Counted from the first letter of the stretch, positions 8,000 through 16,681 are shown. The stretch is 63,536 nucleotides of DNA from Peptococcaceae bacterium (GCA_019415505.1 DXZC01000001.1:1-63536); one strand, 5' to 3'. Translations and numbers: made by a program. The notes: generated by a model not told the origin, from the letters alone.

Positions 8000-9106
8000 T
8001 CATAAATACTCGTTTAAAATTTCACCTATAGTTTCCGAGGCCCGGCCATCGCCATAGGGGTTTTTACGTAAAGCCATTGCCTTATAGGCCGCCTCATCTT
8101 TTAGGAGGGTCGTCGCCTCCCTTATAATGGCAGCGGCCTTGGTGCCCACAACTTTGACGGTGCCGGCCTCAACAGCTTCCGGCCGTTCCGTGGTATTACG
8201 CAGCACCAAAACAGGTTTACCCAGGGATGGCGCCTCCTCCTGAATGCCGCCGCTATCGGTTAACACCAAATAGGCTTTACTCATGAGAGTGGAAAAGGGA
8301 TGGTAGTCCAAAGGTTCGATACAGTGTATGCCGGAAACTCCCTGAAAATGCTTAGCAGCCAGTTGACGTACTTGGGGATTTTTGTGCATGGGGAAAACTA
8401 TTTCAATATCAGGATTATTATCAAATAAAGTTCGTACTGCCCCAAATATTTCAGACATCGGCTGGCCCCAGTTTTCCCGGCGGTGACAGGTCAATAAAAG
8501 CACCTTTTTTTGCCAATCCACAGCCGCCAAGCCATATTGCGATAAATCGCAGGGGTTGGCCACTGACCACAGTAAGGCGTCAATTACCGTATTGCCGGTG
8601 ACAAATATTTTTTGGGGCTCCACATTTTCCCGCAAGAGATTAGCCTTATTTACTTCCGTGGGCGCGAAATAATAATCTGAGATAACATCGGTCAAGCGGC
8701 GGTTCATTTCTTCCGGCCAAGGGGAAAGCTTATCGCCGGTGCGTAACCCCGCCTCCACATGGCCCACAGGAACCCCTTCGTAAAAACCAGCCAGGGAAGC
8801 CGCCATAGTGGTAGTGGTATCGCCGTGTACCAAAATGATATCCGCTTGAAAATCCCGCAAAACGTCTCTCAGACCCAATAAGACGCCAGTGGTAATATCG
8901 TAAAGGCTTTGCCCCGCCTTCATGAGGTTTAAGTCGTAATCCGGGGTTATGTGAAACAATTCCAGAACCTGATCCAACATCTCCCGATGTTGGGCGGTTA
9001 CCGCCACCCCAACAGTAAAGGCAGAGTTCTTTTCCAAGGCCTTGACCAGGGGGGCCATTTTTATGGCTTCGGGCCTGGTGCCGAAAACCAGTAAAATCCT
9101 CTTCAT
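8000..9106 (-). CDS. wecB: UDP-N-acetylglucosamine 2-epimerase (non-hydrolysing)
   Basis: 368-residue GT-B-fold enzyme interconverting UDP-GlcNAc and UDP-ManNAc for teichoic-acid or other cell-wall polymer linkage units. Visible hallmarks: GTRPEAIKMAPL at the N-terminus, LVHGDTTTT (~93-101), GHVEAGLRTGD, the CHRREN motif (~206-211), PMHKNPQVR, and DSGGIQEEAPSLGKPVLVLR near the C-terminus, which binds the UDP moiety. Length is typical. It follows the deaminase gene by 4 bp, in an operon with rpiB, and no terminator is visible between it and the atp promoter. Confidence 0.93.
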   Translation of the reverse strand: MKRILLVFGTRPEAIKMAPLVKALEKNSAFTVGVAVTAQHREMLDQVLELFHITPDYDLNLMKAGQSLYDITTGVLLGLRDVLRDFQADIILVHGDTTTTMAASLAGFYEGVPVGHVEAGLRTGDKLSPWPEEMNRRLTDVISDYYFAPTEVNKANLLRENVEPQKIFVTGNTVIDALLWSVANPCDLSQYGLAAVDWQKKVLLLTCHRRENWGQPMSEIFGAVRTLFDNNPDIEIVFPMHKNPQVRQLAAKHFQGVSGIHCIEPLDYHPFSTLMSKAYLVLTDSGGIQEEAPSLGKPVLVLRNTTERPEAVEAGTVKVVGTKAAAIIREATTLLKDEAAYKAMALRKNPYGDGRASETIGEILNEYL

Positions 9107-9110
9107 ATTG

Positions 9111-9563
9111 TTATTTTTTCTCCCCTATTTTTACCAATTCAATGCCAGCCTCAGCCGCAATTTTCACGGCAAAGTCATCGGGATAGTCCCCTTCGTAGAC
9201 AATGCGTTTAATCCCTGATGTTATTATGGCTTTCATACAAGTTACGCAAGGCTGATTAGTGACATAAATAGTTGAACCCTCCAACGCAATACCATAACGG
9301 GCGGCAATATTGCAAATGTTCGCTTCAGCATGTTGGGCCCGGCAAATCTCCTGCCGCTCTCCGGAAGGTATGTTCATCTGCTGACGGATGCAGCCTGTAG
9401 TCTCGCAGTGGGGGGTGCCGGGCAAGGCGCCGTTATAGCCAGTACCCAGAATACGGTTGTCCGGGCTAACCGCCACAGCCCCCACCTCTCGCCGCAAGCA
9501 AGTTGAACGGGAAGCGGCCACTCTAGCCATTTCCATAAAATATTCATCCCAGCTTTTACGCAT
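9111..9563 (-). CDS. Cytidine/deoxycytidylate deaminase family protein (ComEB-like dCMP deaminase)
   Basis: 150-residue zinc-dependent deaminase. The zinc site is complete: HAEANIC (catalytic Glu next to the zinc His) and PCVTCMK (two zinc cysteines). An additional cysteine/histidine cluster (PHCETTGCIRQQ, about residues 57-68) matches the dCMP deaminase subgroup. Expected reaction: dCMP to dUMP for thymidylate supply. The ribosome site AAAGGAG overlaps the end of rpiB, and the stop lies 4 bp before wecB, so the three genes are one transcription unit. Confidence 0.88.
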   Translation of the reverse strand: MRKSWDEYFMEMARVAASRSTCLRREVGAVAVSPDNRILGTGYNGALPGTPHCETTGCIRQQMNIPSGERQEICRAQHAEANICNIAARYGIALEGSTIYVTNQPCVTCMKAIITSGIKRIVYEGDYPDDFAVKIAAEAGIELVKIGEKK

Positions 9564-9565
9564 AA

Positions 9566-10009
9566 TTACTCTCCTTTATCCAGGGCGGTAAGTAAATCCA
9601 CCCTTTGCTGGTGGCGACCGCCTTGAAATTTAGCGGCCAAAAAAGTGTCGGTAATGGATAAAGCCATGGTATCACCGATTAAGCGGGCTCCCATGGCCAA
9701 AACATTGGCGTCATTATGCTCCCGGCTAAGGCGAGCGGAAAGGCACTCGCTGCAGAGGGCAGCCCGGATACCTTTTACTTTATTAGCGGCAATGCTGATG
9801 CCAATACCGCTACCGCAAATTACTATCCCCTTAGCGGCCTCGCCGCTGGCCACTAACTCGCCCACTTTTTGGCCGTAAACAGGGTAATCAACCCGCTCAG
9901 CGCTATAAGCGCCTACATCTATAACCTCAAAGCCCTTATCCGCCAGGTGCTGGCGCACTATTTCTTTAAGGGCAAAGCCCGCATGGTCCGAACCTATGGC
10001 AATTTTCAT
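9566..10009 (-). CDS. rpiB: Ribose-5-phosphate isomerase B
   Basis: 147-residue RpiB/LacAB-fold isomerase interconverting ribose 5-phosphate and ribulose 5-phosphate in the pentose phosphate pathway. The N-terminal SDHAGFALKE and the catalytic cysteine region IVICGSGIGISIAANK (~62-77) are intact, as is the SREHNDANVLAMGARLIG block. First gene of the rpiB-deaminase-wecB unit, with GGAGGAAATT upstream of its ATG. Normal length. Confidence 0.94.
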   Translation of the reverse strand: MKIAIGSDHAGFALKEIVRQHLADKGFEVIDVGAYSAERVDYPVYGQKVGELVASGEAAKGIVICGSGIGISIAANKVKGIRAALCSECLSARLSREHNDANVLAMGARLIGDTMALSITDTFLAAKFQGGRHQQRVDLLTALDKGE

Positions 10010-10132
10010 AATTTCCTCCCCCGATAATTTATAATCCAGTAAAAAACATTTCTACACCAATACGGCTTTTCCTTGTGGAAAATATAGTCATGCCATAAAA
10101 AAACGCCTAAATGTCCAGCCGGTTATTAATGC

Positions 10133-10162
10133 TCAGTTTAGTCTTAATCAGTTTAGTCTTAA
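10133..10162. repeat. Perfect 15-bp tandem duplication
   Basis: TCAGTTTAGTCTTAA occurs twice head to tail (10133-10147 and 10148-10162) in the non-coding gap between ywlE and rpiB. It is either a recent slippage product or a direct-repeat protein-binding site. Confidence 0.8.
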
Positions 10163-10256
10163 TGGGGGGAATACATCCAAATCCCCAGGTGAGTTAGGTC
10201 AATACCCGCCCAGCAACAGCAGCCAATTGACCAAAGCTACACGGCCTTAAACTTTG

Positions 10257-10288
10257 AACCGGGCCATGAGAATGTTCACAGCCCGGTT
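10257..10288 (-). terminator. Probable terminator hairpin after ywlE
   Basis: AACCGGGC (10257-10264) pairs with GCCCGGTT (10281-10288), with a 16-nt loop, just beyond the ywlE stop. On the minus strand it is followed by a weak T-rich run (TTCAAAGTTT), so termination may be inefficient. Confidence 0.45.
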
Positions 10289-10291
10289 ATC

Positions 10292-10762
10292 TTACATTTT
10301 TAGTTCTTGCTTAACTATCTTATCTAAAACAACGGCGATTTCCCGTGCCAGCCCGGCGGCTGTCTCCTCGTAAATCTCATGGCTACCGCAATAGGGGTCG
10401 TGGACATCCTCGCCGCTGCCGCTGAGTTCACCCAGGGTAAAGGTCTTACCAGCGCCCTGGGGGAAATTATAGAGCAACGCCTTTTTATGGGCTGAAGTCA
10501 TCACAATAATCACATCAGCTTTCTCCACCATGGGAGCTTTAAATAGTTTAGAGCGGTGGTGGCTCATATCTATGCCCCGTTGGGCCAAAACGTCCTGGGC
10601 TTCGACAGTGGCGGGAATATTATCCGCCGCCATCAAACCGGCGGAATCAAATAACAGCTTAACCTGGGGATATTTTTTTTGCGCCAAATCAGCCGCCAGA
10701 TAAGCCGCCATAGCGCTGCGGCAGGTATTGCCGGTGCAGACAAATAAAATCTTCTCTACCAT
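10292..10762 (-). CDS. ywlE: Low-molecular-weight protein phosphatase, likely protein-arginine phosphatase
   Basis: 156-residue LMW-PTP fold. The active-site loop FVCTGNTCRSAMA (residues 7-19) carries the Cys-x5-Arg signature. The residue after the nucleophile is Thr, which in the B. subtilis YwlE and related enzymes selects phospho-arginine over phospho-tyrosine. The general acid Asp is in the HDPYCG segment (~118). It sits directly downstream of tsaC (16-bp gap), the same pairing seen in many Firmicutes. Start supported by GGAGGG 6 bp upstream. Arginine specificity is inferred from the motif only. Confidence 0.85.
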   Translation of the reverse strand: MVEKILFVCTGNTCRSAMAAYLAADLAQKKYPQVKLLFDSAGLMAADNIPATVEAQDVLAQRGIDMSHHRSKLFKAPMVEKADVIIVMTSAHKKALLYNFPQGAGKTFTLGELSGSGEDVHDPYCGSHEIYEETAAGLAREIAVVLDKIVKQELKM

Positions 10763-10778
10763 ATTAAACCCTCCTTCT

Positions 10779-11810
10779 TTACCGGGCGGCGGCTTTTTTG
10801 ATACGGTTCATTAAGGCCGCGCCAAATCCTTCCTCGGAAAACTCTTCAACGTATATAACTTCTATGCCCTCTTTGTCGCACTGGCGGAAAAGATGAAATA
10901 ATTGTTGGGCCACATATTCGCAACCATCTTCAGCGGCAAAAATAATCTTTTTCTCCGGCTGTATTATCTTATTAGCTTCTTCCCACCGCGCCTGGGAAAA
11001 GATAACGCAAGCTTTTTCCCCGCCTGGGGCGTTAGCCAGAAGCTGCAACCCCGCGTCTCCCTGGGGTACCAAAATAACTTCTGCGTCAGGGGCGTAATGG
11101 CGGTACTTCATTCCCGGCGCCTTGGGGTGTTGACCATTGTCTAGTTGAACCTGGCGGGGTTGTTTTAAACGGGGCACAAAGGGTTTTATGGCCTCGTAAG
11201 TTATTTTTCCGGGCCGCAGTATTACCGGTTCGGGCAAGGTTAAATCTATAATCGTGCTTTCCACCCCTATTTCTACCGCGCCGCCGTCCAACAGCAAGGG
11301 CACCCGTCCCGCCATATCCTCAAATACGTGTTCCGCCCTGGTAGGGCTGGGTTTGCCGGAAAGATTAGCGCTGGGCGCGGCCACAGGCAGGGCAGCGGCG
11401 TCAATTAAGTCCAGCGCCACGCCATGACCGGGCATACGCACTGCCACAGTGTCCAAACCGCCGGTGGTTGTATAGGGTATTTTGTCGCTTTTCGGTAAAA
11501 TCATGGTGAGGGGACCAGGCCAAAATTCAAAGGCTAGGCGGCGGCAGACGGGGGAAATTTCCGCCACTAAATCCTCTAACATATCAATAAAAGAAATATG
11601 AACAATTAAGGGGTTGTCCGAAGGACGCCCCTTAGCGGCGTATATTTTTTGAGCGGCAGCGGCGTCAAGGGCATTAGCGCCCAGACCATACACGGTTTCC
11701 GTGGGAAAGGCCACCAGTTGGCCGCTGTGTAATAGCTCCGCCCCGGTGGCGATAGCTTCGCGGTATTCGGATATGCTGACTTCGTTGGTTTTAATCCATT
11801 TAGTTTCCAT
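10779..11810 (-). CDS. tsaC: L-threonylcarbamoyladenylate synthase (Sua5/YwlC type)
   Basis: 343 residues from the chosen start. The YrdC domain (about residues 15-195) is recognisable by FPTETVYGLGANA, YAAKGRPSDNPLIVHI and VAAPSANLSGKPSPT; the C-terminal Sua5 domain follows. It makes threonylcarbamoyl-AMP, the donor for the t6A modification of ANN-decoding tRNAs. I prefer the ATG at 11810. Two in-frame upstream ATGs would extend it to 11864, but they lie inside or before a terminator-like hairpin (11827-11855), and homology begins only downstream of it. Confidence 0.9.
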   Translation of the reverse strand: METKWIKTNEVSISEYREAIATGAELLHSGQLVAFPTETVYGLGANALDAAAAQKIYAAKGRPSDNPLIVHISFIDMLEDLVAEISPVCRRLAFEFWPGPLTMILPKSDKIPYTTTGGLDTVAVRMPGHGVALDLIDAAALPVAAPSANLSGKPSPTRAEHVFEDMAGRVPLLLDGGAVEIGVESTIIDLTLPEPVILRPGKITYEAIKPFVPRLKQPRQVQLDNGQHPKAPGMKYRHYAPDAEVILVPQGDAGLQLLANAPGGEKACVIFSQARWEEANKIIQPEKKIIFAAEDGCEYVAQQLFHLFRQCDKEGIEVIYVEEFSEEGFGAALMNRIKKAAAR

Positions 11811-11826
11811 ATTTGGCTTACCTTTT

Positions 11827-11855
11827 ATAAAAAGGGAGCCCATGCTGGGCTCCCC
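11827..11855 (-). terminator. Terminator or attenuator hairpin just upstream of tsaC
   Basis: A perfect 9-bp stem GGGAGCCCA/TGGGCTCCC with a 3-nt loop (11834-11854) is followed on the minus strand by TTTTTATAAAA. It sits 17 bp before the tsaC ATG, so it either ends transcription coming from csp or attenuates tsaC expression. Confidence 0.65.
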
Positions 11856-11973
11856 GAATTGCAAACAATTTCAGATACAAGATGTTAAGTTTCAGATTGG
11901 CCAAAACAGTTTACAGGTGCAATACTGTAAACCCTTTAAGCACAAGGCGGGGTTTAAAACGCCTTTCGCTTAT

Positions 11974-12011
11974 GAGATATGAGGAGAGCCAATTAAGGCT
12001 CCCTCTATCTC
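11974..12011. other. Imperfect inverted repeat in the csp-tsaC spacer
   Basis: GAGATA...GAGCC (11974-11990) pairs with GGCTCCCTCTATCTC (11997-12011) around an AATTAA loop, making a ~15-bp interrupted stem about 40 bp beyond the csp stop. There is no U-tract on either strand. A 3' structure stabilising csp mRNA is possible. Confidence 0.45.
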
Positions 12012-12050
12012 GTCCGCTATCAAAAATATATTTATTCCGAGAAGGGAAAA

Positions 12051-12245
12051 TTATTTCTTGATAACATTGGCAGCTTGAAAGCCTCTGGGACCCTCTACCC
12101 TATCGAACTCCACACATTGTCCTTCGTCCAGGGTCTTAAAACCGTCGCCGGTAATGGCGGAAAAATGTACAAATACATCGCCATCAGAGCTGTCAAGAAA
12201 GCCATAGCCTTTCTCGGCATTAAACCATTTTACTTTGCCTTCCAT
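12051..12245 (-). CDS. Cold-shock family nucleic-acid-binding protein
   Basis: 64-residue single cold-shock domain (OB fold). The RNP1 motif KGYGFLDS (residues 12-19) and RNP2 motif VFVHFSAI (24-31) are intact; these bind single-stranded RNA/DNA and melt secondary structure. The rest (GQCVEFDRVEGPRGFQAANV) is standard. A strong AGGAGG lies upstream of the ATG, and an extended -10 promoter lies about 40 bp further up. Monocistronic by the look of flanking structures. Confidence 0.95.
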   Translation of the reverse strand: MEGKVKWFNAEKGYGFLDSSDGDVFVHFSAITGDGFKTLDEGQCVEFDRVEGPRGFQAANVIKK

Positions 12246-12284
12246 GTGAACCTCCTAAATGATATAAAACATCTCGATGCTATA

Positions 12285-12312
12285 ATTATAGCACAGTAAA
12301 TTTGAAAATCAA
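12285..12312 (-). promoter_or_regulatory. Predicted csp promoter
   Basis: On the minus strand TTGATT (12307-12312) and TGTGCTATAAT with TATAAT at 12285-12290 are separated by 16 bp. The -35 overlaps the stop codon region of the MoxR gene. Confidence 0.6.
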
Positions 12313-13160
12313 GGCGTGTTAACCCTATATTTTTTCACCGCGGCTATATCGCCCTCATATTTTAGCAAAAAATTATAGGTGGAATCCACAATACCGTCGT
12401 TTAGGCTCTCTACATTAAGGCGCACTAAAACCCTGGCCCAATCAAGAGCCTCGGCAATGCTGGGTTTTTTCCGCAAGTCCAACCGCCGTACGGCTGCTAA
12501 AAAATCGCAGATACTTGCAGCTAGAGCTGGGCCAACACCGGGAACCTTGGCTTTAATTATCGCCAATTCCCGTTCTCTATCTGGATAATCAAGATAATAG
12601 TGTACGCAACGGCGTTTTAAACCGTCGCTAAAGTCCCTGGCGCCGTTGCTGGTTAAAATTACCAAGGGCGGCTCTTTAGCCTGAACAGTACCCCATTCAG
12701 GAATGGTAACGGCATAATCGCTAAGGGCTTCCAGCAGAAAGCTCTCAAAAGCCTCGTCGCTTTTATCAATCTCATCAATTAAAAGCACCGCTTTTTTCTC
12801 ACTGCCAAAGGCCCTCAGTATCGGCCGGGGCAGGAGGAATTCCTCAGAAAAAATTTCGCCGGACACTTCACGCCATTCCCCGCCCCGCCGGTTTTCCAAA
12901 TATAATAGCTGCTTTTGGTAATTCCACTCATAAAGAGCATGGTGCTCGTCCAGCCCCTCGTAACACTGGAGCCGAATAAAATCCATCTGAAAGCCCTGGG
13001 CCAAGCAGCGGCCTAAATCGGTCTTGCCTACCCCTGCCGGACCCTCCAATAATATGGGCTTGGCCAGTTCCTCAGCCATGGCTACCACTAAGGATAGAGA
13101 GTCGTCAATATAATAATTTTCTTGTTGTAAAATTTCTCTTACATTTTTTTCCGTAAACAT
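12309..13160 (-). CDS. MoxR-family AAA+ ATPase
   Basis: 283-residue AAA+ ATPase. Walker A GPAGVGKTDLGR (about residues 40-51), Walker B VLLIDEIDKSDEAFES, sensor-1 ILTSNGARD and an arginine-finger region (KRRCVHYYLDYPD) are all present. MoxR ATPases act as chaperones that insert cofactors or activate partner complexes, usually with a von Willebrand A-domain protein; that partner is encoded divergently just upstream (13225). I place the start at ATG 13160 with GGAG 6 bp upstream; an in-frame TTG at 13172 is inferior. The client complex is not encoded nearby. Confidence 0.88.
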   Translation of the reverse strand: MFTEKNVREILQQENYYIDDSLSLVVAMAEELAKPILLEGPAGVGKTDLGRCLAQGFQMDFIRLQCYEGLDEHHALYEWNYQKQLLYLENRRGGEWREVSGEIFSEEFLLPRPILRAFGSEKKAVLLIDEIDKSDEAFESFLLEALSDYAVTIPEWGTVQAKEPPLVILTSNGARDFSDGLKRRCVHYYLDYPDRERELAIIKAKVPGVGPALAASICDFLAAVRRLDLRKKPSIAEALDWARVLVRLNVESLNDGIVDSTYNFLLKYEGDIAAVKKYRVNTP

Positions 13161-13185
13161 TTGTCGCTCCAATATCTCAATTATA

Positions 13186-13194
13186 TGCTATAAT
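13186..13194 (+). promoter_or_regulatory. Extended -10 promoter for the VWA gene
   Basis: TGCTATAAT in the 64-bp divergent gap between the MoxR and VWA genes is a consensus extended -10 element (TATAAT at 13189-13194), 31 bp before the VWA start codon. No good -35 at 17 bp; extended -10 promoters can do without. Confidence 0.5.
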
Positions 13195-13224
13195 ATATAT
13201 TATCATACAACTAGGGAGTTTGTC

Positions 13225-14574
13225 ATGGAAAAAATCATCGCCGATTTTGCCCACAGTCTCGCCAAGGGCGGCATAAAAATATCAATCACAGAAATTACCG
13301 ACGCTCTCCGGGCCTTAAACCGTTTTGGCCTGGATAACGAAGGAAAATTTTATCAGATTTTAAAGGCGGCAATGGTTAAGGACGCTGCTGATTACGAGGT
13401 ATTTGACTTAGCCTACAACCTTTATTTTCATAAAGCCGTCCCCGCTGACCCCAGCGCCAAGCCGGCAACGCCTTGCCATAAAGGGGACATTCCCTTAAAG
13501 GGCACAGCCGGTATGTCCGACAAGGCTAAAAGCTTTTACGGCGCGATTCTTCAGAGCGACCAAGCAGCTATAGCGGCGGCGGCTAGCGAGGCTGTCAGCG
13601 AGGCCGACCTCAGCTCCCTAGACTTAGAGGGCCTTTTACACCAAGTAAAAGTTACCCTTTCCTGGTTTATGGTGGAAAACGCTTTAGAAATGAATCACTG
13701 TTCAGCAGGTCAAGAGCAGCTAGGGCATTTGGAACAGGAACTGCGGGTCTCCTTGGCGCAAAAGCTGGCGGCAACTCAAAGCGACGCCGCGAATACCTTA
13801 TTAGCAGCGGAAAACCTTACGGAAAAGGATTTTAACTCCCTCAGCGCCAGACAGGTAAAAGCCATGGAAAAACGGGTTGAAAAACTAGGCCGCCAGCTCG
13901 GCTCCCGCTATTCTTACCGTTTAAAGCCAAGCAAACAGGGGATTATCAATATGCGCAAGGTTATGGCGGAAACGGCCAAGCGGGGCTACCCGCCCAGCCG
14001 CATGCATTACCTGGCCAAAAAACGCGATAAGCCCTCACTGCTGATTCTTTGCGATATCTCCGGTTCCATGGCCCAATACAGCAGCTTTTTCTTACAGTTG
14101 GTTTACGCCATGGAAAAGCGGTTCCAGGATATACAGTCCTTTTTGTTTATTGATAATATTGTGGCAGCTAACTTTCCTCGCAACAGCAACAATCCCGGCG
14201 CGGCGATTGCGGCGGCAATATTAGAGGCCTATGTGCCCAGAACAGGCAGAACTGGCCAGCATTGCACCACCACCGGGGTATCCGATTATGGCAAGGCCTT
14301 TCATTTTTTCCTGGAAAAATTCAGCGCTACGTTAGAACCCCACAAAACAGTTTTGATTCTGGGCGACGCTAAAAATAACTGGTTCCCAGCCAAGCGGGAA
14401 AATCTCCAGGCTATTGCCCAAAAGGTCAAGGAAATTATTTGGCTTAATCCCCAACCCCAGGCCGCCTGGAACACAGAGGACAGCGTCATCAATGTTTACG
14501 CCCCCTATTGCCGTAGGGTAGTAGAATGTCGCAATTTAAAGCAGTTAACAGAGATAGCCCAGCAGCTAAGCTAA
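13225..14574 (+). CDS. VWA-domain protein, CoxE-like
   Basis: 449 residues. The C-terminal half is a von Willebrand A domain of the CoxE-like family: the MIDAS metal site starts with LCDISGSMAQYSS (about residues 273-285), with later conserved TTGVSDYGKA and ILGDAKNNW segments. The N-terminal half is helical and uncharacterised. In known systems MoxR plus CoxE-like proteins mature metalloenzymes, such as the CuSMo site of CO dehydrogenase; here only the two maturation-type proteins are present, in divergent orientation. The ATG at 13225 has AGGGAG 9 bp upstream. Which enzyme it serves is unknown. Confidence 0.85.
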   Translation: MEKIIADFAHSLAKGGIKISITEITDALRALNRFGLDNEGKFYQILKAAMVKDAADYEVFDLAYNLYFHKAVPADPSAKPATPCHKGDIPLKGTAGMSDKAKSFYGAILQSDQAAIAAAASEAVSEADLSSLDLEGLLHQVKVTLSWFMVENALEMNHCSAGQEQLGHLEQELRVSLAQKLAATQSDAANTLLAAENLTEKDFNSLSARQVKAMEKRVEKLGRQLGSRYSYRLKPSKQGIINMRKVMAETAKRGYPPSRMHYLAKKRDKPSLLILCDISGSMAQYSSFFLQLVYAMEKRFQDIQSFLFIDNIVAANFPRNSNNPGAAIAAAILEAYVPRTGRTGQHCTTTGVSDYGKAFHFFLEKFSATLEPHKTVLILGDAKNNWFPAKRENLQAIAQKVKEIIWLNPQPQAAWNTEDSVINVYAPYCRRVVECRNLKQLTEIAQQLS

Positions 14575-14583
14575 AACTAAAAC

Positions 14584-14618
14584 AACGCCGTCCACTAGTT
14601 GGGACGGCGTTTAAATTG
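14584..14618 (+). terminator. Terminator hairpin after the VWA gene
   Basis: ACGCCGTCC (14585-14593) pairs with GGACGGCGT (14602-14610), followed by TTTAAATT. It starts 10 bp beyond the VWA stop. The U-tract is short; it may also serve the convergent DMT gene. Confidence 0.6.
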
Positions 14619-14737
14619 CCCGCTAAATATTATCTTATTTAAATAAGCTATAATTACTTTAAATCATCTTTTTACGCCCTGTAAAATTAATTTCCTAAAT
14701 CGCGCCGCCAAAGTCTAAACAGCGTTAAAAATTAAAA

Positions 14738-15667
14738 TCAGGCTTGCTGGGACGTTTCCGTTTCAGCGCCCCGTTCCAACCACTGTAGCCAAATGACAAC
14801 CAGTAAAACTATGGCAATGCCTATTATTTGGCTAAACAGCAAGGTTTGGCCAAAAATTACTAATCCCAAAATACAGGAGGTGGCTGGATCCAGAGTATAG
14901 GTAATTTGCACATAAGCCGGCTCCAAACGATTGAGAGCGTTGATATACAGCCAGTAACAGGCCGCGGTGGTCAATAAGCCGAAGCCCAATATGGGCAAAA
15001 GCACCAGGCCGTTACTGGCGGTAAAGGCTTGAGCAATATCAGCCAGAACCCGGGCCGGCGGGTGCATGAATAGAGAGATGAAAACCAGGGAAAAAAGCCC
15101 TTCATAGGCAATAATCGCGTTACTATCAACGTCATGAATTAAAAGGTACTTTTCCAAGGAAACCAAGGCAGCCCAGCTTACCATAGCGGTAATTGCCCAT
15201 ACTAAACCGATTAGATTTAAATTTCCTGAGCTGCCAAAAATATTCACCACTAAGGCTATGCCTATTATAGCTCCACACACAGCCACAACCTTTTGCCAGG
15301 TAATGGGGATTTTAAAGGCTAACCGAGAAATTATGATTAATAAAAAGAGATTACAATAAATAATTGTGGACACAACCCCAATGGGCAGATAGCTATAGGC
15401 CTGAACCGCGGCATAATTGTAAGCGGCGCTGGATAAACCGTTAAAAACCAGGGCCGGCACCAGCAACTTGGGAATTTTGAAGGCCTTAACATCATTTTTA
15501 ATAACCAGGATTGTAAAAAACGCTAATAAGAAGAATGGCGCTATAAGGGATATAGTGCCCTCCGTTAAGCCGAATCTACTGAGCAAGATAGAAAATGTGC
15601 CAAATGTACCCCAGAGAATAGCTGCCGAAATACCCATGAGGAAGCCAACCCTTTTTTGCGATAGCAC
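14738..15667 (-). CDS. DMT/EamA-family transporter
   Basis: About 309 residues with ten hydrophobic segments arranged as two five-helix EamA repeats. The first (VGFLMGISAAILWGTFGTF) carries the usual ILWG signature, and the C-terminal repeat ends in a short polar tail (RGAETETSQQA). Members export amino acids, metabolites or drugs by proton antiport; the substrate cannot be told from sequence. The likely start is GTG at 15667, with GGAGG 7 bp upstream; a TTG at 15688 would add 7 residues. Stands alone between convergent and co-directional neighbours. Confidence 0.83.
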   Translation of the reverse strand: MLSQKRVGFLMGISAAILWGTFGTFSILLSRFGLTEGTISLIAPFFLLAFFTILVIKNDVKAFKIPKLLVPALVFNGLSSAAYNYAAVQAYSYLPIGVVSTIIYCNLFLLIIISRLAFKIPITWQKVVAVCGAIIGIALVVNIFGSSGNLNLIGLVWAITAMVSWAALVSLEKYLLIHDVDSNAIIAYEGLFSLVFISLFMHPPARVLADIAQAFTASNGLVLLPILGFGLLTTAACYWLYINALNRLEPAYVQITYTLDPATSCILGLVIFGQTLLFSQIIGIAIVLLVVIWLQWLERGAETETSQQA

Positions 15668-15880
15668 CACTTTACCTCCACACACCAAAACTTTGACGCC
15701 ATAATTTAATAACAGCCTTTTAGGCTAGTTAGGGCCTCACAATACTGTATTATCCCACCGCTTACCTGAACAGTCAAGGAAAAATTTACATAAGTACACG
15801 CTTACGGCAAGACCTGCGCATAGTGGTTAAGCAGCTATTGGGGCAACCATATCAAACGGCAATAGCCTTGTTATATTAAT

Positions 15881-16681
15881 TTATACGGGAATGTCCTTTT
15901 TCGCAAAGATCTCCATGCCCAGGAAGTACAAAGCTATACCGGCGATATAGAGGATTAAGAACATCAAAATCGCGTCGGAGTCGCCGGCCATCAGGCCCTC
16001 GGTATTAAAAAGCGTCAGGGGGGTCGCGTATTTTAAAAACTCAAATTTATCTCCCACTTGGGATAGCATTTGTATCAGCACGAAAGCGATGACTAAACCC
16101 GCACCCCAGCCATAAGATTTACGAGCGTCATTAAACCAGCAGGAAAAACAGAAGCACAAGCCGCTTAAAAATATTAACAAGCCATAGAGAGCCACGTTAA
16201 TAATGACAAATTTACCAATCTCTAATTCACCGGGAAACATATATGACGCCACAGCCCAAGTAAAGAGCGCAGCCAAGGCCACCAGGAGAAAGAGCAGGGT
16301 CGATAAAACCCGCATTTGGGTAACAACCAAGGATTTTCTGGTGTGGGGCGTGGCCAAAAGGTAGGCCATAGAGCCATCGTCCACATAGCGCACCACTAAA
16401 CGGTTAGCTACAATAATGATAAAGACGGCGGGAAATACCACAAACAGAAAATCATAGAGATAATTTACCACAAATTCCAGAAGGGTCACGCCTACGTCGT
16501 CCATGCCAAAAGCGGCGAAGAGCTGGGGCATACCCTGGGCCATTAAATTAAGGCTATCGCCTAGCTTCGGGTCGAACATGGCCACAATCATACCGGCGTA
16601 AACAGCTAAAACAGCCCAGAAAATGATAAATAGTTTTAAATTAGCTTTAAATTCCTTGCTAAACAATACCCAGTTAATCAT
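15881..16681 (-). CDS. ABC-2 type exporter permease
   Basis: 266-residue membrane protein with about six helices, in the ABC-2 permease pattern: N-terminal cytoplasmic segment (INWVLFSKEFKANLK), first helix (LFIIFWAVLAVYAGMIV), and a last helix followed by a short basic tail (FAKKDIPV). It pairs with the ATPase encoded immediately upstream (8-bp overlap from the chosen ATG at 16681, which has GGGGGTG 6 bp before it; a GTG at 16690 is the alternative). Probably exports a drug or peptide under control of the TetR gene at the head of the operon. Confidence 0.82.
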   Translation of the reverse strand: MINWVLFSKEFKANLKLFIIFWAVLAVYAGMIVAMFDPKLGDSLNLMAQGMPQLFAAFGMDDVGVTLLEFVVNYLYDFLFVVFPAVFIIIVANRLVVRYVDDGSMAYLLATPHTRKSLVVTQMRVLSTLLFLLVALAALFTWAVASYMFPGELEIGKFVIINVALYGLLIFLSGLCFCFSCWFNDARKSYGWGAGLVIAFVLIQMLSQVGDKFEFLKYATPLTLFNTEGLMAGDSDAILMFLILYIAGIALYFLGMEIFAKKDIPV

